Shown: positions 20,101 to 29,656 of the stretch, piece by piece
Layout of the letters: the number at the start of each line of letters is the position of its first letter
Numbering within the stretch: the stretch's first letter is position 1
DNA from: Lishizhenia tianjinensis
Lineage (GTDB): Bacteria > Bacteroidota > Bacteroidia > Flavobacteriales_D > Crocinitomicaceae
Direction: 5' to 3'
NCBI GenBank assembly: GCA_945860455.1
Contig: CAMAQX010000003.1
Span: forward strand, 1 to 37,955
DNA: 37,955 nucleotides
The notes under the pieces: model-generated
The model's database searches: none
What the model saw: the letters and a program-made list of their open reading frames with translations, nothing else
Told to the model about the DNA's origin: nothing
Position numbers and translations under genes: made by a program

Positions 20101-23100
20101 ACAACGAATGATTTTGAGTTGGCTAATATTGAGTTTATTCAATTCTGGGTATTGGATCCTTTTAACGATGACGCTGAAAGCGCTAATCCAAATTCCATGC
20201 ATACAGGAGGAGATTTTTACATCAACTTGGGTAATATTTCAGAAGATATTTTACCTGATTCTAGAAAGAGTTTCGAAAATGGTCTACCTCCTTTAGGAAC
20301 AGCCATAACAGATAATTTAGACACCACCGCCTGGTCCAAAATTTCTACACAACAAGTGGTTGTGAATGCTTTTGATACTGATCCTGCTTCTCGATTGAAT
20401 CAGGATGTTGGTGTTGATGGATGGAAATCAGTTGAAGAGAAAGTTGCATACATAGATTTTGTTAATTGGGTACAAAACACCCCCGTTTTATCACAGGATA
20501 CAAAAGATAAAATCCTAGCAGACGTCTCCAATGATAATTACAACTATTATTTGGACGATAATTATGATGTTCAAACAGCAACGATATTAGAACGTTATAA
20601 GAAGTACAATGGCATGGAGGGAAATTCACCCACCCGTGAGATGTCCGATACTGCAAACGTAGATGGATACCCAACCCAAGCAACGAATCAGCCTGATATC
20701 GAAGACATCAATCAGGATAATAATTTATCTGAAACAGAAAGCTATTTCCAATATAAATTAAGTTTGCGGCCATCCGAAATGCAAGTGGGCAAGAATTTTA
20801 TTACTAATGTTCAAACGTATCAAAATGGAAACAAAACAGAAAAATGGTACCAATTTAAAGTTCCTTTAGTTGGATACGAAAAACGGGTTAATGGAATTCA
20901 AGATTTCCGTTCAATCCGCTTCATGAGGATGTTCCTTAAAGATTTTGATGAAGAAGTTGTATTACGTTTTGCTCGATTGGAGTTATTAAGAGGTGAATGG
21001 AGAAGGTATCTTTTGGATTTGAATCAACCAGGTTTGAGCGTGCAAACGGATCCGAATTTAACCACTTTCAATATTGGTGCTGTAAACGTGGAAGAAAACG
21101 ACCAACGTTCGCCTGTAAAATATGAAATTCCACCAGGAATTACGCGAGAAATAGATCCATCGCAAGTGTATCAAAGACAATTAAACGAACAGTCTTTGTC
21201 CATGGAAATTTGTGGTTTACAAGATGGAGATGCTCGTGCAGCCTATAAAAATGTTCAATTTGACGTAAGAACGTACAAAAAATTAAAAATGTTTGTTCAT
21301 GCGGAAGAAATCAAAGCAAATACATTGAAAAACAAAGACTTAACCATGTTTGTGCGTTTAGGGACTGATTTCGCGGAAAATTATTATGAGTATGAATTAC
21401 CAATGGACGTTACGCCTTGGTATTCTACTGTGGCAGACGATATATGGCCCACTAATAACAATGTGGAAATTGTTTTTGATGATTTTTTAAATCTAAAAAA
21501 AGAACGGAATCAAAAGATTGAAAATGGCGCGGCAGGCGTTTCTTATGTGGTTGAGTATTCTGATTTGGATCCCAAAAACCCAAATAGAAAAATTAAAGTG
21601 AAGGGTAATCCCAACTTCCAAGGATTGAAAACGATTATGATTGGGGTGCGCAATCCGCTCAAAAACGATCCAAATAATATTTGGAAACCGGACAACGGAG
21701 ATGCAGAATGTGCAATTGTTTGGGTGAATGAGCTTAGATTGACTGATTTTGTAAGCGAAGGAGGAGATGCCGCAATTGGACAAATGCGTATGCAAATTGC
21801 TGATGTTGCTACTGTTTCAGCATCAGGAAATTATTCAGGAATCAACTGGGGGACGATTGAGAGTCGTGTACAAGAGCGTCAACGAAATGAAAAAATAGGA
21901 TTAGATCTTAATACTACTGTTCAAGTGGGACAGTTCTTTGGAAAAAAAGCCCGTCTGTCTTTACCGTTTTTCTATGGCTATTCCTTGGGCATTATTAATC
22001 CGGAATACGATCCCTTTAACCCAGATGTCAAATTGCGCGATTATGATTTGGCAACGCGAAGAGAAAAATCGAAGTTGGGACAAGATTTCACAGAAAGAAG
22101 ATCATACAATTTTTCAAATGTTAGAAAAGAAGCAAAAGTAGGAGCAAAACCGGGATTCTGGAAAATCAACAATTGGTCGGCTAACTATGCTTTTTCGGAA
22201 GTGATGCGCCGTGATTTTAACATCAATTTTGATAAAACCAAAACATATACAGGAGCATTAAATTACAACTATACGTTTGCCTCAAAACCATGGGAGCCTT
22301 TCAAAAAATGGAAACCCGTTCAAAAATCAAAATGGTTGAAACTGGTGAAGGAAACAAACGTTTTCTATATGCCTAAAAACATAACGTTTACAAATGATAT
22401 CGCAAGAATCTACAACGAACGTCAAATCAGAAACAACTTGGTGCCAGATTATGAATTTGCCCCGGTGTTTTTAAAACGATTTGATTGGGTAAGAGGATAT
22501 AATGTTGGATATGATTTGACCAAGAATATTAAAACGACGTTTAGCGCAACCAATCGCGGCATTTTTGAAGAGGGAAATAGTAGAGTGGACAGAAAACTAG
22601 ATCCGGCCGGATACCGTGAATACGTGGATACGCTGCGCTCACAAATTGGAACTTTCGGCAGAACAATGGATTACACACATAATTATTCCATTAGCGCTAA
22701 CCTACCCTTGGATAAGTTTCCTCTCACAGATTGGTTGAGTTTAAATGGAAAATATGCCGGAACATTCAATTGGCAGCGCTCTCCGCTAGGACAATCTGAG
22801 TTTGGAAATACAATTCAAAATAACCGAACGATTAATTTTACCGGCCAAGCCAATTTTGTAAATCTATACAACAAGGTGCCTTTCTTTAAGCGGGTTTTAG
22901 CCGGTGGTAAAGCAGCTCGCGGTAAGCTCAACGTAAAGGATTCAAACGGTGATGGGAAAGACGAAAAACCCAATCAAAACGATCAAAAGAAAGACGAAAA
23001 AGCGAAAGAAGACCAAAAGAAAGAAGCCGAAATGTTGGCTAAAATGACGCCAAAAGAAAAACGAAAATTCTTGCGTAAAAAGAAAAGAGATCAACGGAAG

Positions 23101-24537
23101 AAACGACAAGCAGAAAAAGCGAAAGAAAAACCAAATGTTATATTAGCTGCCGGTTCTAGAATACTAATGACCGTTAGAAACGTATCTGGCACTTATGCTT
23201 TAAGTGATGGAACATTGCTGCCCGGATACAACCAAGAAACACGGAACTTAGGTATGAATAGCAACACATTTGGTTTAACCAGTTTTGTGTTTGGCAAACA
23301 AGGATATGATATTTTAGGTAGAACAAATAACTACGATGTTTCAACGCTTGCCACGAATAACAATTGGTTAGTACAGAACAGTAATTTAAATAAAGCCTTT
23401 ACGACTACACATTCCGCTAATTTGAATTTACGGGCTAATTTGGAACCATTAAAAGATGTGATTATTGAGATGACTTTGAACAGAAATTACAGCAATAATT
23501 CTTCTGAGTTTTATCGTTGGAATAGTACAAGCACTCAATTTGAAAGCCAAAGCAGGGTTCAGACATCTACGTTAACCTATTCTAATCTCACAATTGGATC
23601 TGCTTTTGCATTAATTAATGCCCGTGATTTTAGTTCTGAAACATTCAATACCCTACTCGCCAACCGAGAGTCTGTGTCTACTTTGTTGGGTCAGCAAAAC
23701 TCAAATTCCTCTTCAATTAATGGATCTGGATATTACACTGGGTATTCTGGAAGTCAACAAGAGGTGGTCTTAGGATCCTTTTTAACGGCTTACAGCAAGA
23801 CCAATGTAAATAATCAAACAATTAATCCGGTAAAAAACATACCACTTCCAAATTGGTCTATTAATTATAATGGATTAACAAAATATGCATTTGCAAAGAA
23901 ATACGTGAAGAATTTCGTGATAAAACATGGTTATAGTTCAACCGTCAGCGTTAATGGCATGCAAACCAATTTAAATGCACAATTAGACGCAAATGGAAAC
24001 GCAAGTGCGCGGGATATTAATAATAATTTCATTTCAGGAATGCAAGTTCAAAATGTTGTGATTACCGAACGTTTTTCTCCTTTAATTGGATTTGACGCCA
24101 CGTGGAACATCAAAAGCCAAGGATTGATCACGAAATTTGAGTATAAAAAAGACCGCAGTGCAACGCTTTCCTTGAATAACAATCAGGTAACAGAAGTTTT
24201 AGGAAATGAAATGATTATTGGAACGGGGTATAAATTTTCAAAAGTTAAACTCCCGATTCAACGAGTTCCTGCTAGTGATGTAAACATACGGTTTGATTTT
24301 TCGTTTAGAGATAATTTAACGGTTATTCGAAAAGTTGTGGAAACAACAAATCAAGCGACAGCTGGTCAGCGTGTTATTTCAATTAAAGCATCTGCAGATT
24401 ATAACTTGTCACAAAATTTAACTTTGCAGTTTTATTATGATCAAGTGTTGAACACACCAAAGATTGCAACGGCTTACCCTACTCAAAACTTGAGCACAGG
24501 GTTTAAATTAAGATTTAATTTAGCTGGAGTACAATAA
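17200..24537 (+). CDS. sprA: Cell surface protein SprA, type IX secretion outer-membrane translocon
   Basis: 2445 aa secreted barrel-type protein with signal peptide. SprA-type motifs include VDDFEASQSAIDLRQFSSWRMASVPQ, ERGMYNYDQSSTFNPDGTFTNPENRWGGIMRSL, FIQFWVLDPFNDD and AIVWVNELRLTDFVSEGGDAA. Located directly after ruvA. Confidence 0.95.
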   Translation: MNLRKIKNRSFAKWFVLSHFIFVGFGFLAQDTTLQFPISNPLDPTLNTPQSFDFGDPSSVEQTVVYDPVTGKYIFTERMSNGLYYRYPSMMTLEEYLEYERKKSTTLNWQKKIEEQTEKGRPFELPIKVGSKLFADFFGGNEIVLRPQGQVEVSLGANYSRYDNPILPLRQRQITRFDFNQQIQMNLVGQIGSKLKINTSYNTQAAFDFDNISKLEHTGNEDQILQKIALGQITFDSPTSLIQGSSTLFGAKAQLKFGRSYWDLFAATSKGKRQEINITGKSQVQKFELGADKYEANRHYFLNLYHHDNYDAAMATLPVVNSTAYITRIEIWLTNRTNNTENTRNIVAFADLGEAKPANCQGSPGGYATAIMPDNEANNLYQWASSQPQIRAFQNAVTSLATQVTAPGPFFQAVHYEKIENARKLTEQEYTYNALLGYVSLNTPLNNDEVLAVAYEYTYNGETFQVGELSTDGAQGQEALVLKLLKPTITNPKNKVWDLMMKNVYSVGAFQVDQTGFKIDILYNNRETSVNVPYFPMTGVDDRQIVTLLEMDKLNQNNQPFTDGVFDFVPFTITGNKMENGGTINKKNGRIYFSTIEPFGKTLQSKLVAVGIAPTLIDQVVYTELYDSTITAAQQIPAKNRFSFKGEYQSSITSDIPLNALNVPQGAVTVTAGGIKLTEGLDYSVDYNLGRVKILNTGILESNTPIKISIESNSVFGFQARSMIGGRYSYRMSDKFNIGATALRMLERPVTQKVDIGNEPFKNTMIGADLAFKTNLPFLTKWVDFLPGISTSAMSTLSFTGEVARLIPGQPRAINKEGTSYVDDFEASQSAIDLRQFSSWRMASVPQGQADLFPEAQTKTLAAGYKRAKLSWYVIDPVFYQGNSLTPQHIKQNPQMLSDSRMRLVNQVDIFPNLQMQYGSIPNIPILDLAFYPKERGMYNYDQSSTFNPDGTFTNPENRWGGIMRSLTTNDFELANIEFIQFWVLDPFNDDAESANPNSMHTGGDFYINLGNISEDILPDSRKSFENGLPPLGTAITDNLDTTAWSKISTQQVVVNAFDTDPASRLNQDVGVDGWKSVEEKVAYIDFVNWVQNTPVLSQDTKDKILADVSNDNYNYYLDDNYDVQTATILERYKKYNGMEGNSPTREMSDTANVDGYPTQATNQPDIEDINQDNNLSETESYFQYKLSLRPSEMQVGKNFITNVQTYQNGNKTEKWYQFKVPLVGYEKRVNGIQDFRSIRFMRMFLKDFDEEVVLRFARLELLRGEWRRYLLDLNQPGLSVQTDPNLTTFNIGAVNVEENDQRSPVKYEIPPGITREIDPSQVYQRQLNEQSLSMEICGLQDGDARAAYKNVQFDVRTYKKLKMFVHAEEIKANTLKNKDLTMFVRLGTDFAENYYEYELPMDVTPWYSTVADDIWPTNNNVEIVFDDFLNLKKERNQKIENGAAGVSYVVEYSDLDPKNPNRKIKVKGNPNFQGLKTIMIGVRNPLKNDPNNIWKPDNGDAECAIVWVNELRLTDFVSEGGDAAIGQMRMQIADVATVSASGNYSGINWGTIESRVQERQRNEKIGLDLNTTVQVGQFFGKKARLSLPFFYGYSLGIINPEYDPFNPDVKLRDYDLATRREKSKLGQDFTERRSYNFSNVRKEAKVGAKPGFWKINNWSANYAFSEVMRRDFNINFDKTKTYTGALNYNYTFASKPWEPFKKWKPVQKSKWLKLVKETNVFYMPKNITFTNDIARIYNERQIRNNLVPDYEFAPVFLKRFDWVRGYNVGYDLTKNIKTTFSATNRGIFEEGNSRVDRKLDPAGYREYVDTLRSQIGTFGRTMDYTHNYSISANLPLDKFPLTDWLSLNGKYAGTFNWQRSPLGQSEFGNTIQNNRTINFTGQANFVNLYNKVPFFKRVLAGGKAARGKLNVKDSNGDGKDEKPNQNDQKKDEKAKEDQKKEAEMLAKMTPKEKRKFLRKKKRDQRKKRQAEKAKEKPNVILAAGSRILMTVRNVSGTYALSDGTLLPGYNQETRNLGMNSNTFGLTSFVFGKQGYDILGRTNNYDVSTLATNNNWLVQNSNLNKAFTTTHSANLNLRANLEPLKDVIIEMTLNRNYSNNSSEFYRWNSTSTQFESQSRVQTSTLTYSNLTIGSAFALINARDFSSETFNTLLANRESVSTLLGQQNSNSSSINGSGYYTGYSGSQQEVVLGSFLTAYSKTNVNNQTINPVKNIPLPNWSINYNGLTKYAFAKKYVKNFVIKHGYSSTVSVNGMQTNLNAQLDANGNASARDINNNFISGMQVQNVVITERFSPLIGFDATWNIKSQGLITKFEYKKDRSATLSLNNNQVTEVLGNEMIIGTGYKFSKVKLPIQRVPASDVNIRFDFSFRDNLTVIRKVVETTNQATAGQRVISIKASADYNLSQNLTLQFYYDQVLNTPKIATAYPTQNLSTGFKLRFNLAGVQ

Positions 24538-24980
24538 TGCAAATTAGAGAAGCGTCGCCGGGTGATGAAACAGCTATTTTTGATTTAATTTATGCATTGG
24601 CGGTCTATGAAAAGGCGCCAGAACAAGTTACCAATACACCAGCGCAACTCCGAATCGATCTTTTTAAAGATGGAATTTGCTCTGCTCTTGTTGCTGAGGA
24701 GGATGGACAAATAATCGGTTTTTCGCTGTACTATATTTCATATTCTACATGGAAGGGGAAATGTTTGTATTTGGAGGATTTTTTTGTGATTCCAGAAAAA
24801 AGAAAATTCGGAATTGGCGCGCAATTGTTCCGAAAAACGGTTGAAAAGGCAAAAGAAATGGGTGTAAAGCGCATGGATTGGCAAGTGTTGGAATGGAACC
24901 AACTAGCTTTAAATTTTTATAATAAACAAGGCGCAACGCTCGACGAAGAATGGGTCAATGGGCGCTTATTTTTTGAGTAA
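24537..24980 (+). CDS. GNAT family N-acetyltransferase
   Basis: IREASPGDETAIFDLIYALAVYEKAPEQV, LYLEDFFVIPEKRKFGIGAQLFRKTVEKAKEMG, WNQLALNFYNKQGA (SAT/diamine acetyltransferase-like). Confidence 0.93.
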   Translation: MQIREASPGDETAIFDLIYALAVYEKAPEQVTNTPAQLRIDLFKDGICSALVAEEDGQIIGFSLYYISYSTWKGKCLYLEDFFVIPEKRKFGIGAQLFRKTVEKAKEMGVKRMDWQVLEWNQLALNFYNKQGATLDEEWVNGRLFFE

Positions 24981-25005
24981 AACAAAAAGCCCACAAAAAA
25001 CCGAA

Positions 25006-26442
25006 TCACATTACTTCCTTAGATTCAATTTGATTTTTACTCAGAGCAATAAAAATGGCGCAAATTCCCCAAATCGGAATCGATGCTTTATCTGTGTCTA
25101 AGTAATTATTTAGAAACCCATGTATAAAATAAGTGCTAAGCCCTAAAATGCAGCTCAAAACAATCGCTCGAGTTGCTTTATCTTGTTTGTCTATTTTGTA
25201 ATACAAGTGAATTCCACTAAAAAAAAAGGTTGAAACTAAAACACTAAAGGCAAGAAAACCTAGAATTCCTGTTTCAGAAAGCGCTCCAAGGTATTCACTG
25301 TGTGCATTCCCTAAGTCGCCAAAATTAGTGGAGATTATGGTTAAGTTTTCCGGTTCTTGAAACTGTGCATATTCAAAAATATATGTACCCGGACCAAAAC
25401 CAAGTAGCGGCCGTTCCTTAAACATTTCAATCGCGCATGCCCAGCGGTTAATTCTTTCTAAATTGGAAGCGTCTGTTGATACGTTTGCAGCACTTTGGAG
25501 GCGGGCCCCAAACTCTTCTGTGGTATGAACCTCTTCATTACGCGCCAATTCCATTTGGATTTGGTCCCAAAAAGTAAACACGCCAATTAGAGCAATAGCA
25601 CCAACACTTAGTAAATATTTTAGCTTTACGCGTAAATAAATCAATAACCAAATAAATAATGCACCAAAAACACTGAGCCATGCCGCTCGAGTGTAAGAGA
25701 AAAACAACCCCACCAATAATACTCCAATGAGAACGAATAATCCGATTTTCTTCAGTAGATTGGTGTTTTTAATGAAAAATAAGCTAATGGCTAATGGCAA
25801 TACTAATGCTAAAATGGCGCCGTAAATGGTATGGTCTTTGAAAAAAGGATACATCACCCAATGGCCTTCTTTTTCACCAAAATTGTAGATGCTATGATGT
25901 ATTAAGGTGTATATTGTTACAAGGGTAGTCCCTAAAACAAAAAGGAAAATAAACCAATGAATTGTTTTTTTGTCTTCAAAGAACAGTGGTGCGGCCAATA
26001 GTAACGGAATCATGAACCAAATTTTAGCCAATAAGAATTTAATTGAAACGATGGGGTGACTGCTTGTAATGGTGGCTAAAACAAGTATCAAGATGTAAAA
26101 ACCAGCGGCTAAAACAATTGGGTGATTCAAGATATACCGCGGAATTGTTCGTTTGCGCAATTCAAAAAAAATCACCAACAGCATCAACCCAAAAAAGAAT
26201 GGTTCCGTTGGAATAAACAAGCCAAAGCTTTCGGTATATTCCTCAATATTTATGGATAGTGGTGTCAAAAAAACCAAACACAAAAAAACGGTTTTGGTAT
26301 GATAGATTGCTCCGTAAATTCCAAGTAAACCAAACGGGAACAAGCTAAGCCAATACAAATCTTCCCAAATGAAAAAAAAGAGTAAAAGTAGAAATACTAC
26401 AAGCGAAATAACAGGAAAGAAAGCGTTTTTCAACAATGTCAT
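25006..26442 (-). CDS. O-antigen ligase / Wzy-like polymerase membrane protein
   Basis: About 12 TM segments and the Wzy_C-type loop (ERINRWACAIEMFKERPLLGFGPGTYIFEYAQFQ...GNAHSEYLGALSETGILGF). Confidence 0.9.
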   Translation of the reverse strand: MTLLKNAFFPVISLVVFLLLLFFFIWEDLYWLSLFPFGLLGIYGAIYHTKTVFLCLVFLTPLSINIEEYTESFGLFIPTEPFFFGLMLLVIFFELRKRTIPRYILNHPIVLAAGFYILILVLATITSSHPIVSIKFLLAKIWFMIPLLLAAPLFFEDKKTIHWFIFLFVLGTTLVTIYTLIHHSIYNFGEKEGHWVMYPFFKDHTIYGAILALVLPLAISLFFIKNTNLLKKIGLFVLIGVLLVGLFFSYTRAAWLSVFGALFIWLLIYLRVKLKYLLSVGAIALIGVFTFWDQIQMELARNEEVHTTEEFGARLQSAANVSTDASNLERINRWACAIEMFKERPLLGFGPGTYIFEYAQFQEPENLTIISTNFGDLGNAHSEYLGALSETGILGFLAFSVLVSTFFFSGIHLYYKIDKQDKATRAIVLSCILGLSTYFIHGFLNNYLDTDKASIPIWGICAIFIALSKNQIESKEVM

Positions 26443-27434
26443 TATTTCAAGGCTTTCAATTCTCTAAAGCGTTGTTGAACTAATAAAATAAATAAAGAAA
26501 AAACAAGCGCACCAATGGCGCCTACTAACACAATAATTAAGCGTTTCGGCTGATCTTTTTTGTCAGCAACTACGGCATATTCAACCACAAATTTATGGTT
26601 GAATTTTGTGTTAGCATCTGATTCTGCTTGTTCATAGGCAATCTGAAACTCTTCAAGTTTGGATATTTTTTCATTTCGAAGCCTTTCCAATCCGTCGTAT
26701 TTTGAACCGTATTTAATATTCATGTCAATTTTATCTTTCATGTCCGAACGGTCATTTCCCGTAGCTCCAACGTAAGCTTCAAATAGTCCAGAACGACTTT
26801 GAAAAGACATAACGCCTTTTGCCGAGAGTGAATCTAATTCTACGTTCATTGTTTCAATTTCTTTTTCTAATTGTTTCTTTTTCCTTTTGTTGATTTCGTA
26901 CGCAGGGATTGTTCGTTGCGAAACCATTTCGTTTTTAACGGAGTCAATTAATTCTACAATACTATTTGCCATTGTTGCGGCTAGTTTTGGGTCTTTGTCT
27001 AACACATCAATTTTAATTGAACCAAATCGGGTGCGTGTAAACGTAAAATGTCCATCGTATTGTTTAACTAATTTGTAGTATTTGTTTTGATCTGTTGGAT
27101 CAATATCATAATGCGCCATTAAATTAAATTTAGAAACAATGCGGTCTCTAATTTTTGAAGATTGGAGAATTTGCACCAATTGTTCTACTTGTTCTTCTTC
27201 TCCAAAATCCATGGAAGCTGTTTTAGCGTTTCGTTGTTCTGAGAAAGAAACAGTTGAGGATGCCGCGGGATAAACAATCGCGGTAGATAAATATAAGGGC
27301 GTGATTAAAAGCGAAACAACAATGGAAAGAATCGTGGCTACCCCGGTGAAAATCAGAATAAATTTTTGGTTGAGCCAGATGAATTGAATAAAATCATTTC
27401 GGTTTTCAGCTAAATCCGTTGATCTTTGTGGCAT
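26442..27434 (-). CDS. Wzz-type polysaccharide chain-length determinant protein
   Basis: Two flanking TM helices, N-terminal PLYLSTAIVYPA motif, central coiled coil, C-terminal VADKKDQPKRLIIVLVGAIGALVFSLFILLVQ. Confidence 0.88.
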   Translation of the reverse strand: MPQRSTDLAENRNDFIQFIWLNQKFILIFTGVATILSIVVSLLITPLYLSTAIVYPAASSTVSFSEQRNAKTASMDFGEEEQVEQLVQILQSSKIRDRIVSKFNLMAHYDIDPTDQNKYYKLVKQYDGHFTFTRTRFGSIKIDVLDKDPKLAATMANSIVELIDSVKNEMVSQRTIPAYEINKRKKKQLEKEIETMNVELDSLSAKGVMSFQSRSGLFEAYVGATGNDRSDMKDKIDMNIKYGSKYDGLERLRNEKISKLEEFQIAYEQAESDANTKFNHKFVVEYAVVADKKDQPKRLIIVLVGAIGALVFSLFILLVQQRFRELKALK

Positions 27435-27496
27435 AAGTTAAATAGTTTTCGGGCACTAAGTTAGAGAATCAAACCGTTTTTAAACGCGTTTTACGC

Positions 27497-28948
27497 TTAA
27501 ATATTGTTTTTGGTTTCTTTTGGTGAGAGAAACATCATTTTTAACTCTTTGAGATTAATGATTCGTAGAACAAGTAATAAAAATCCACCAACAAAAAGTT
27601 GTGTAAAAATTAATCCTGTTGATTTTTGAAATACAATTCCTAATAGAATTAAAGATAAAAAAAGCAAAAAATGCAACCCGATAAATTTGGGCACTAACTG
27701 AAAGCCTATTTTTTCTTTTGCTATAAATAATTGAGCGATTGCCACAGCAACCTGAGTAATAAAAAAGGTAATGCTAATACCAACAGACCCATATGTTGGG
27801 GCCATAAAAAGGTTCATGCCAATATTAAAAATCACTGCAGCAAAGGCCAAATAATTGAGTTCTTTAAAATTACCATTAGCCGACAAGAGTGTCCCAAAAA
27901 TAAAATTTAAGCTAATACCAAAAAAACCGAGCATCAGCCAACGAAAAGAGTGAGCAGAATAATTAACATTGTTTTCGTAAATCCAACTAAGCACCATTTC
28001 CGCATTGAAATAGAGTGTTATTATCAACACACTGCACCCGCCAATAAGTAGGTTGCCGCTTGTTTGTAATAACGGTAAAACGTCTTTCTTAGATTGTTTC
28101 AATAAACGAGAAAACATTGGAAAAAGCAGTCCCGCGAACACCATTCCAAACATGTACAGTGCATCTAGTAATCGAAATCCTTGTGCATATACTCCGGCTT
28201 CATATCTTCCGTTTTCGTTTAGCCGTTCCAATATAACTGAGTCAGACCTTGTATAGAGTAGCATGAGTAAAATTAAAGCAGCATAAGGTAGGCTTTGTTT
28301 TATAACAGTAACTGAGAATTTTCGGTCAAAGCTAAAATGATTCAGTTGAATAATCCGCGAGAGTAAAATAAGCGCAACTATCAAAGTGATTGCATAGCAA
28401 ATGGTTTGTATCCAGATATACCATTCAATTTTAAAGTGAGAGGTGAAAAAGCTTGAATACAATACAAAACCACAAATAAATATCAGTAAAAACCGATCTA
28501 AAACAGACAATAGGGCATCCGTTTTAAAGTAATGTAATCCCGAAAAATAACTTCGTGCATAGGCAGTAAACATGATAAGTAATTGATTAAAAATCAAAAC
28601 ACCCATTAATTGAAGTTCATATCCATGATATCCAATGAAAACAGCAATACAAAGTGTAAAAATGGAATAAATAATAAAAAGTATTCCGCGCAAAACCATA
28701 ATTCGCCCAACGTGTTTCGTTGCTGCAAATGGATCTTGGGCCATTGTTCGGATGGTATAATTGTTTATCCCCAAATCAATTAGAATATTAAATAATACGG
28801 AAAGATTCAGAAGTGAAAAATACAACCCGTACTCTGTTGCTCCAACTCGGTTTTGAACGGCAGCATCAATTCCAAACAGAGAAATCGGTTTTATTAAAAG
28901 ATTTAATACTAAGGAAAGCAATAAAGTGCTCAGAAATTTTCCTTGCAT
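27497..28948 (-). CDS. Wzx-like polysaccharide flippase (MATE/MVF superfamily)
   Basis: GIDAAVQNRVGATEYGLYFSLLNLSVLFNILIDLGINNYTIRTMAQ, 12-14 TM helices. Confidence 0.88.
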   Translation of the reverse strand: MQGKFLSTLLLSLVLNLLIKPISLFGIDAAVQNRVGATEYGLYFSLLNLSVLFNILIDLGINNYTIRTMAQDPFAATKHVGRIMVLRGILFIIYSIFTLCIAVFIGYHGYELQLMGVLIFNQLLIMFTAYARSYFSGLHYFKTDALLSVLDRFLLIFICGFVLYSSFFTSHFKIEWYIWIQTICYAITLIVALILLSRIIQLNHFSFDRKFSVTVIKQSLPYAALILLMLLYTRSDSVILERLNENGRYEAGVYAQGFRLLDALYMFGMVFAGLLFPMFSRLLKQSKKDVLPLLQTSGNLLIGGCSVLIITLYFNAEMVLSWIYENNVNYSAHSFRWLMLGFFGISLNFIFGTLLSANGNFKELNYLAFAAVIFNIGMNLFMAPTYGSVGISITFFITQVAVAIAQLFIAKEKIGFQLVPKFIGLHFLLFLSLILLGIVFQKSTGLIFTQLFVGGFLLLVLRIINLKELKMMFLSPKETKNNI

Positions 28949-28966
28949 TTGAGTGGGGGAGCGAAT

Positions 28967-29656
28967 TTATTTAATCAATAATTTAAAGCCTTTCCCATGA
29001 ATGTTCATGATTTCAATGTTTTGATCTTCTTTCAGCAATTTACGTAATTTTGCAATATAAACATCCATGCTCCGTCCATTGAAATAATTATCATCTCCCC
29101 AAACGGCTCTTAAAGTTGCTTGTCTGTCCAAAATTTCATTTTGATTTTTCACCAATAAAAGGAGTAGATCATTTTCTTTGGTTGTCAATTTTTTTGCTCC
29201 ATCGACAACATGAAGAATGCGTAATTCTGGTTCGTATTTAATTTTGCCGATAAACATTTGTGAATTCACGTCGATTTGTTCTGGCATTACACGCTTAAGA
29301 ATCACATTCATTCTTGCCAAAAGCTCCTCCATGGAGAAGGGTTTTGTTAGGTAATCGTCTGCACCAACATCAAATCCATGCAGTTTGTCCTCCTTCATTG
29401 CCTTGGCCGATAAAAACAGGATAGGTACTTTTTTATCTACCTCTCTAATTTCTTTGGCTAATGTGAAACCATCCATTTCTGGCATCATCACATCAAAAAC
29501 GCAAAAATCAAACGAGTCTTTTGTAAATCGTTCGTATGCCGCTTTTCCATTTCGGGTTAAAATAACTTGAAAGCCTTTATTTTGCAAATAGGTAAATAAT
29601 AATTGACCTAGATTTTCATCATCTTCTGCTAATAAAACTGAAATTTTTTTACTCAT
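28967..29656 (-). CDS. OmpR/PhoB-family response regulator (RprY-like)
   Basis: Receiver domain (LLAEDDENLG, FDVMMPEMDGF, LFLSAKAMKEDKLHGFDVGADDYLTKPF) and winged helix (RAVWGDDNYFNGRSMDVYIAKLRKLL). Confidence 0.94.
   Translation of the reverse strand: MSKKISVLLAEDDENLGQLLFTYLQNKGFQVILTRNGKAAYERFTKDSFDFCVFDVMMPEMDGFTLAKEIREVDKKVPILFLSAKAMKEDKLHGFDVGADDYLTKPFSMEELLARMNVILKRVMPEQIDVNSQMFIGKIKYEPELRILHVVDGAKKLTTKENDLLLLLVKNQNEILDRQATLRAVWGDDNYFNGRSMDVYIAKLRKLLKEDQNIEIMNIHGKGFKLLIK

Noticed and set aside
18196-22141. Short ORFs overlapping sprA on both strands
   Set aside because: Chance ORFs within a long coding sequence. No family motifs, and sprA reads through continuously.
24960-25000. Possible terminator between convergent GNAT and wzy-like genes (GGGC...AAAAAGCCC)
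   Set aside because: Only a 4-bp GC stem with a 5-nt bulge; too weak to call.
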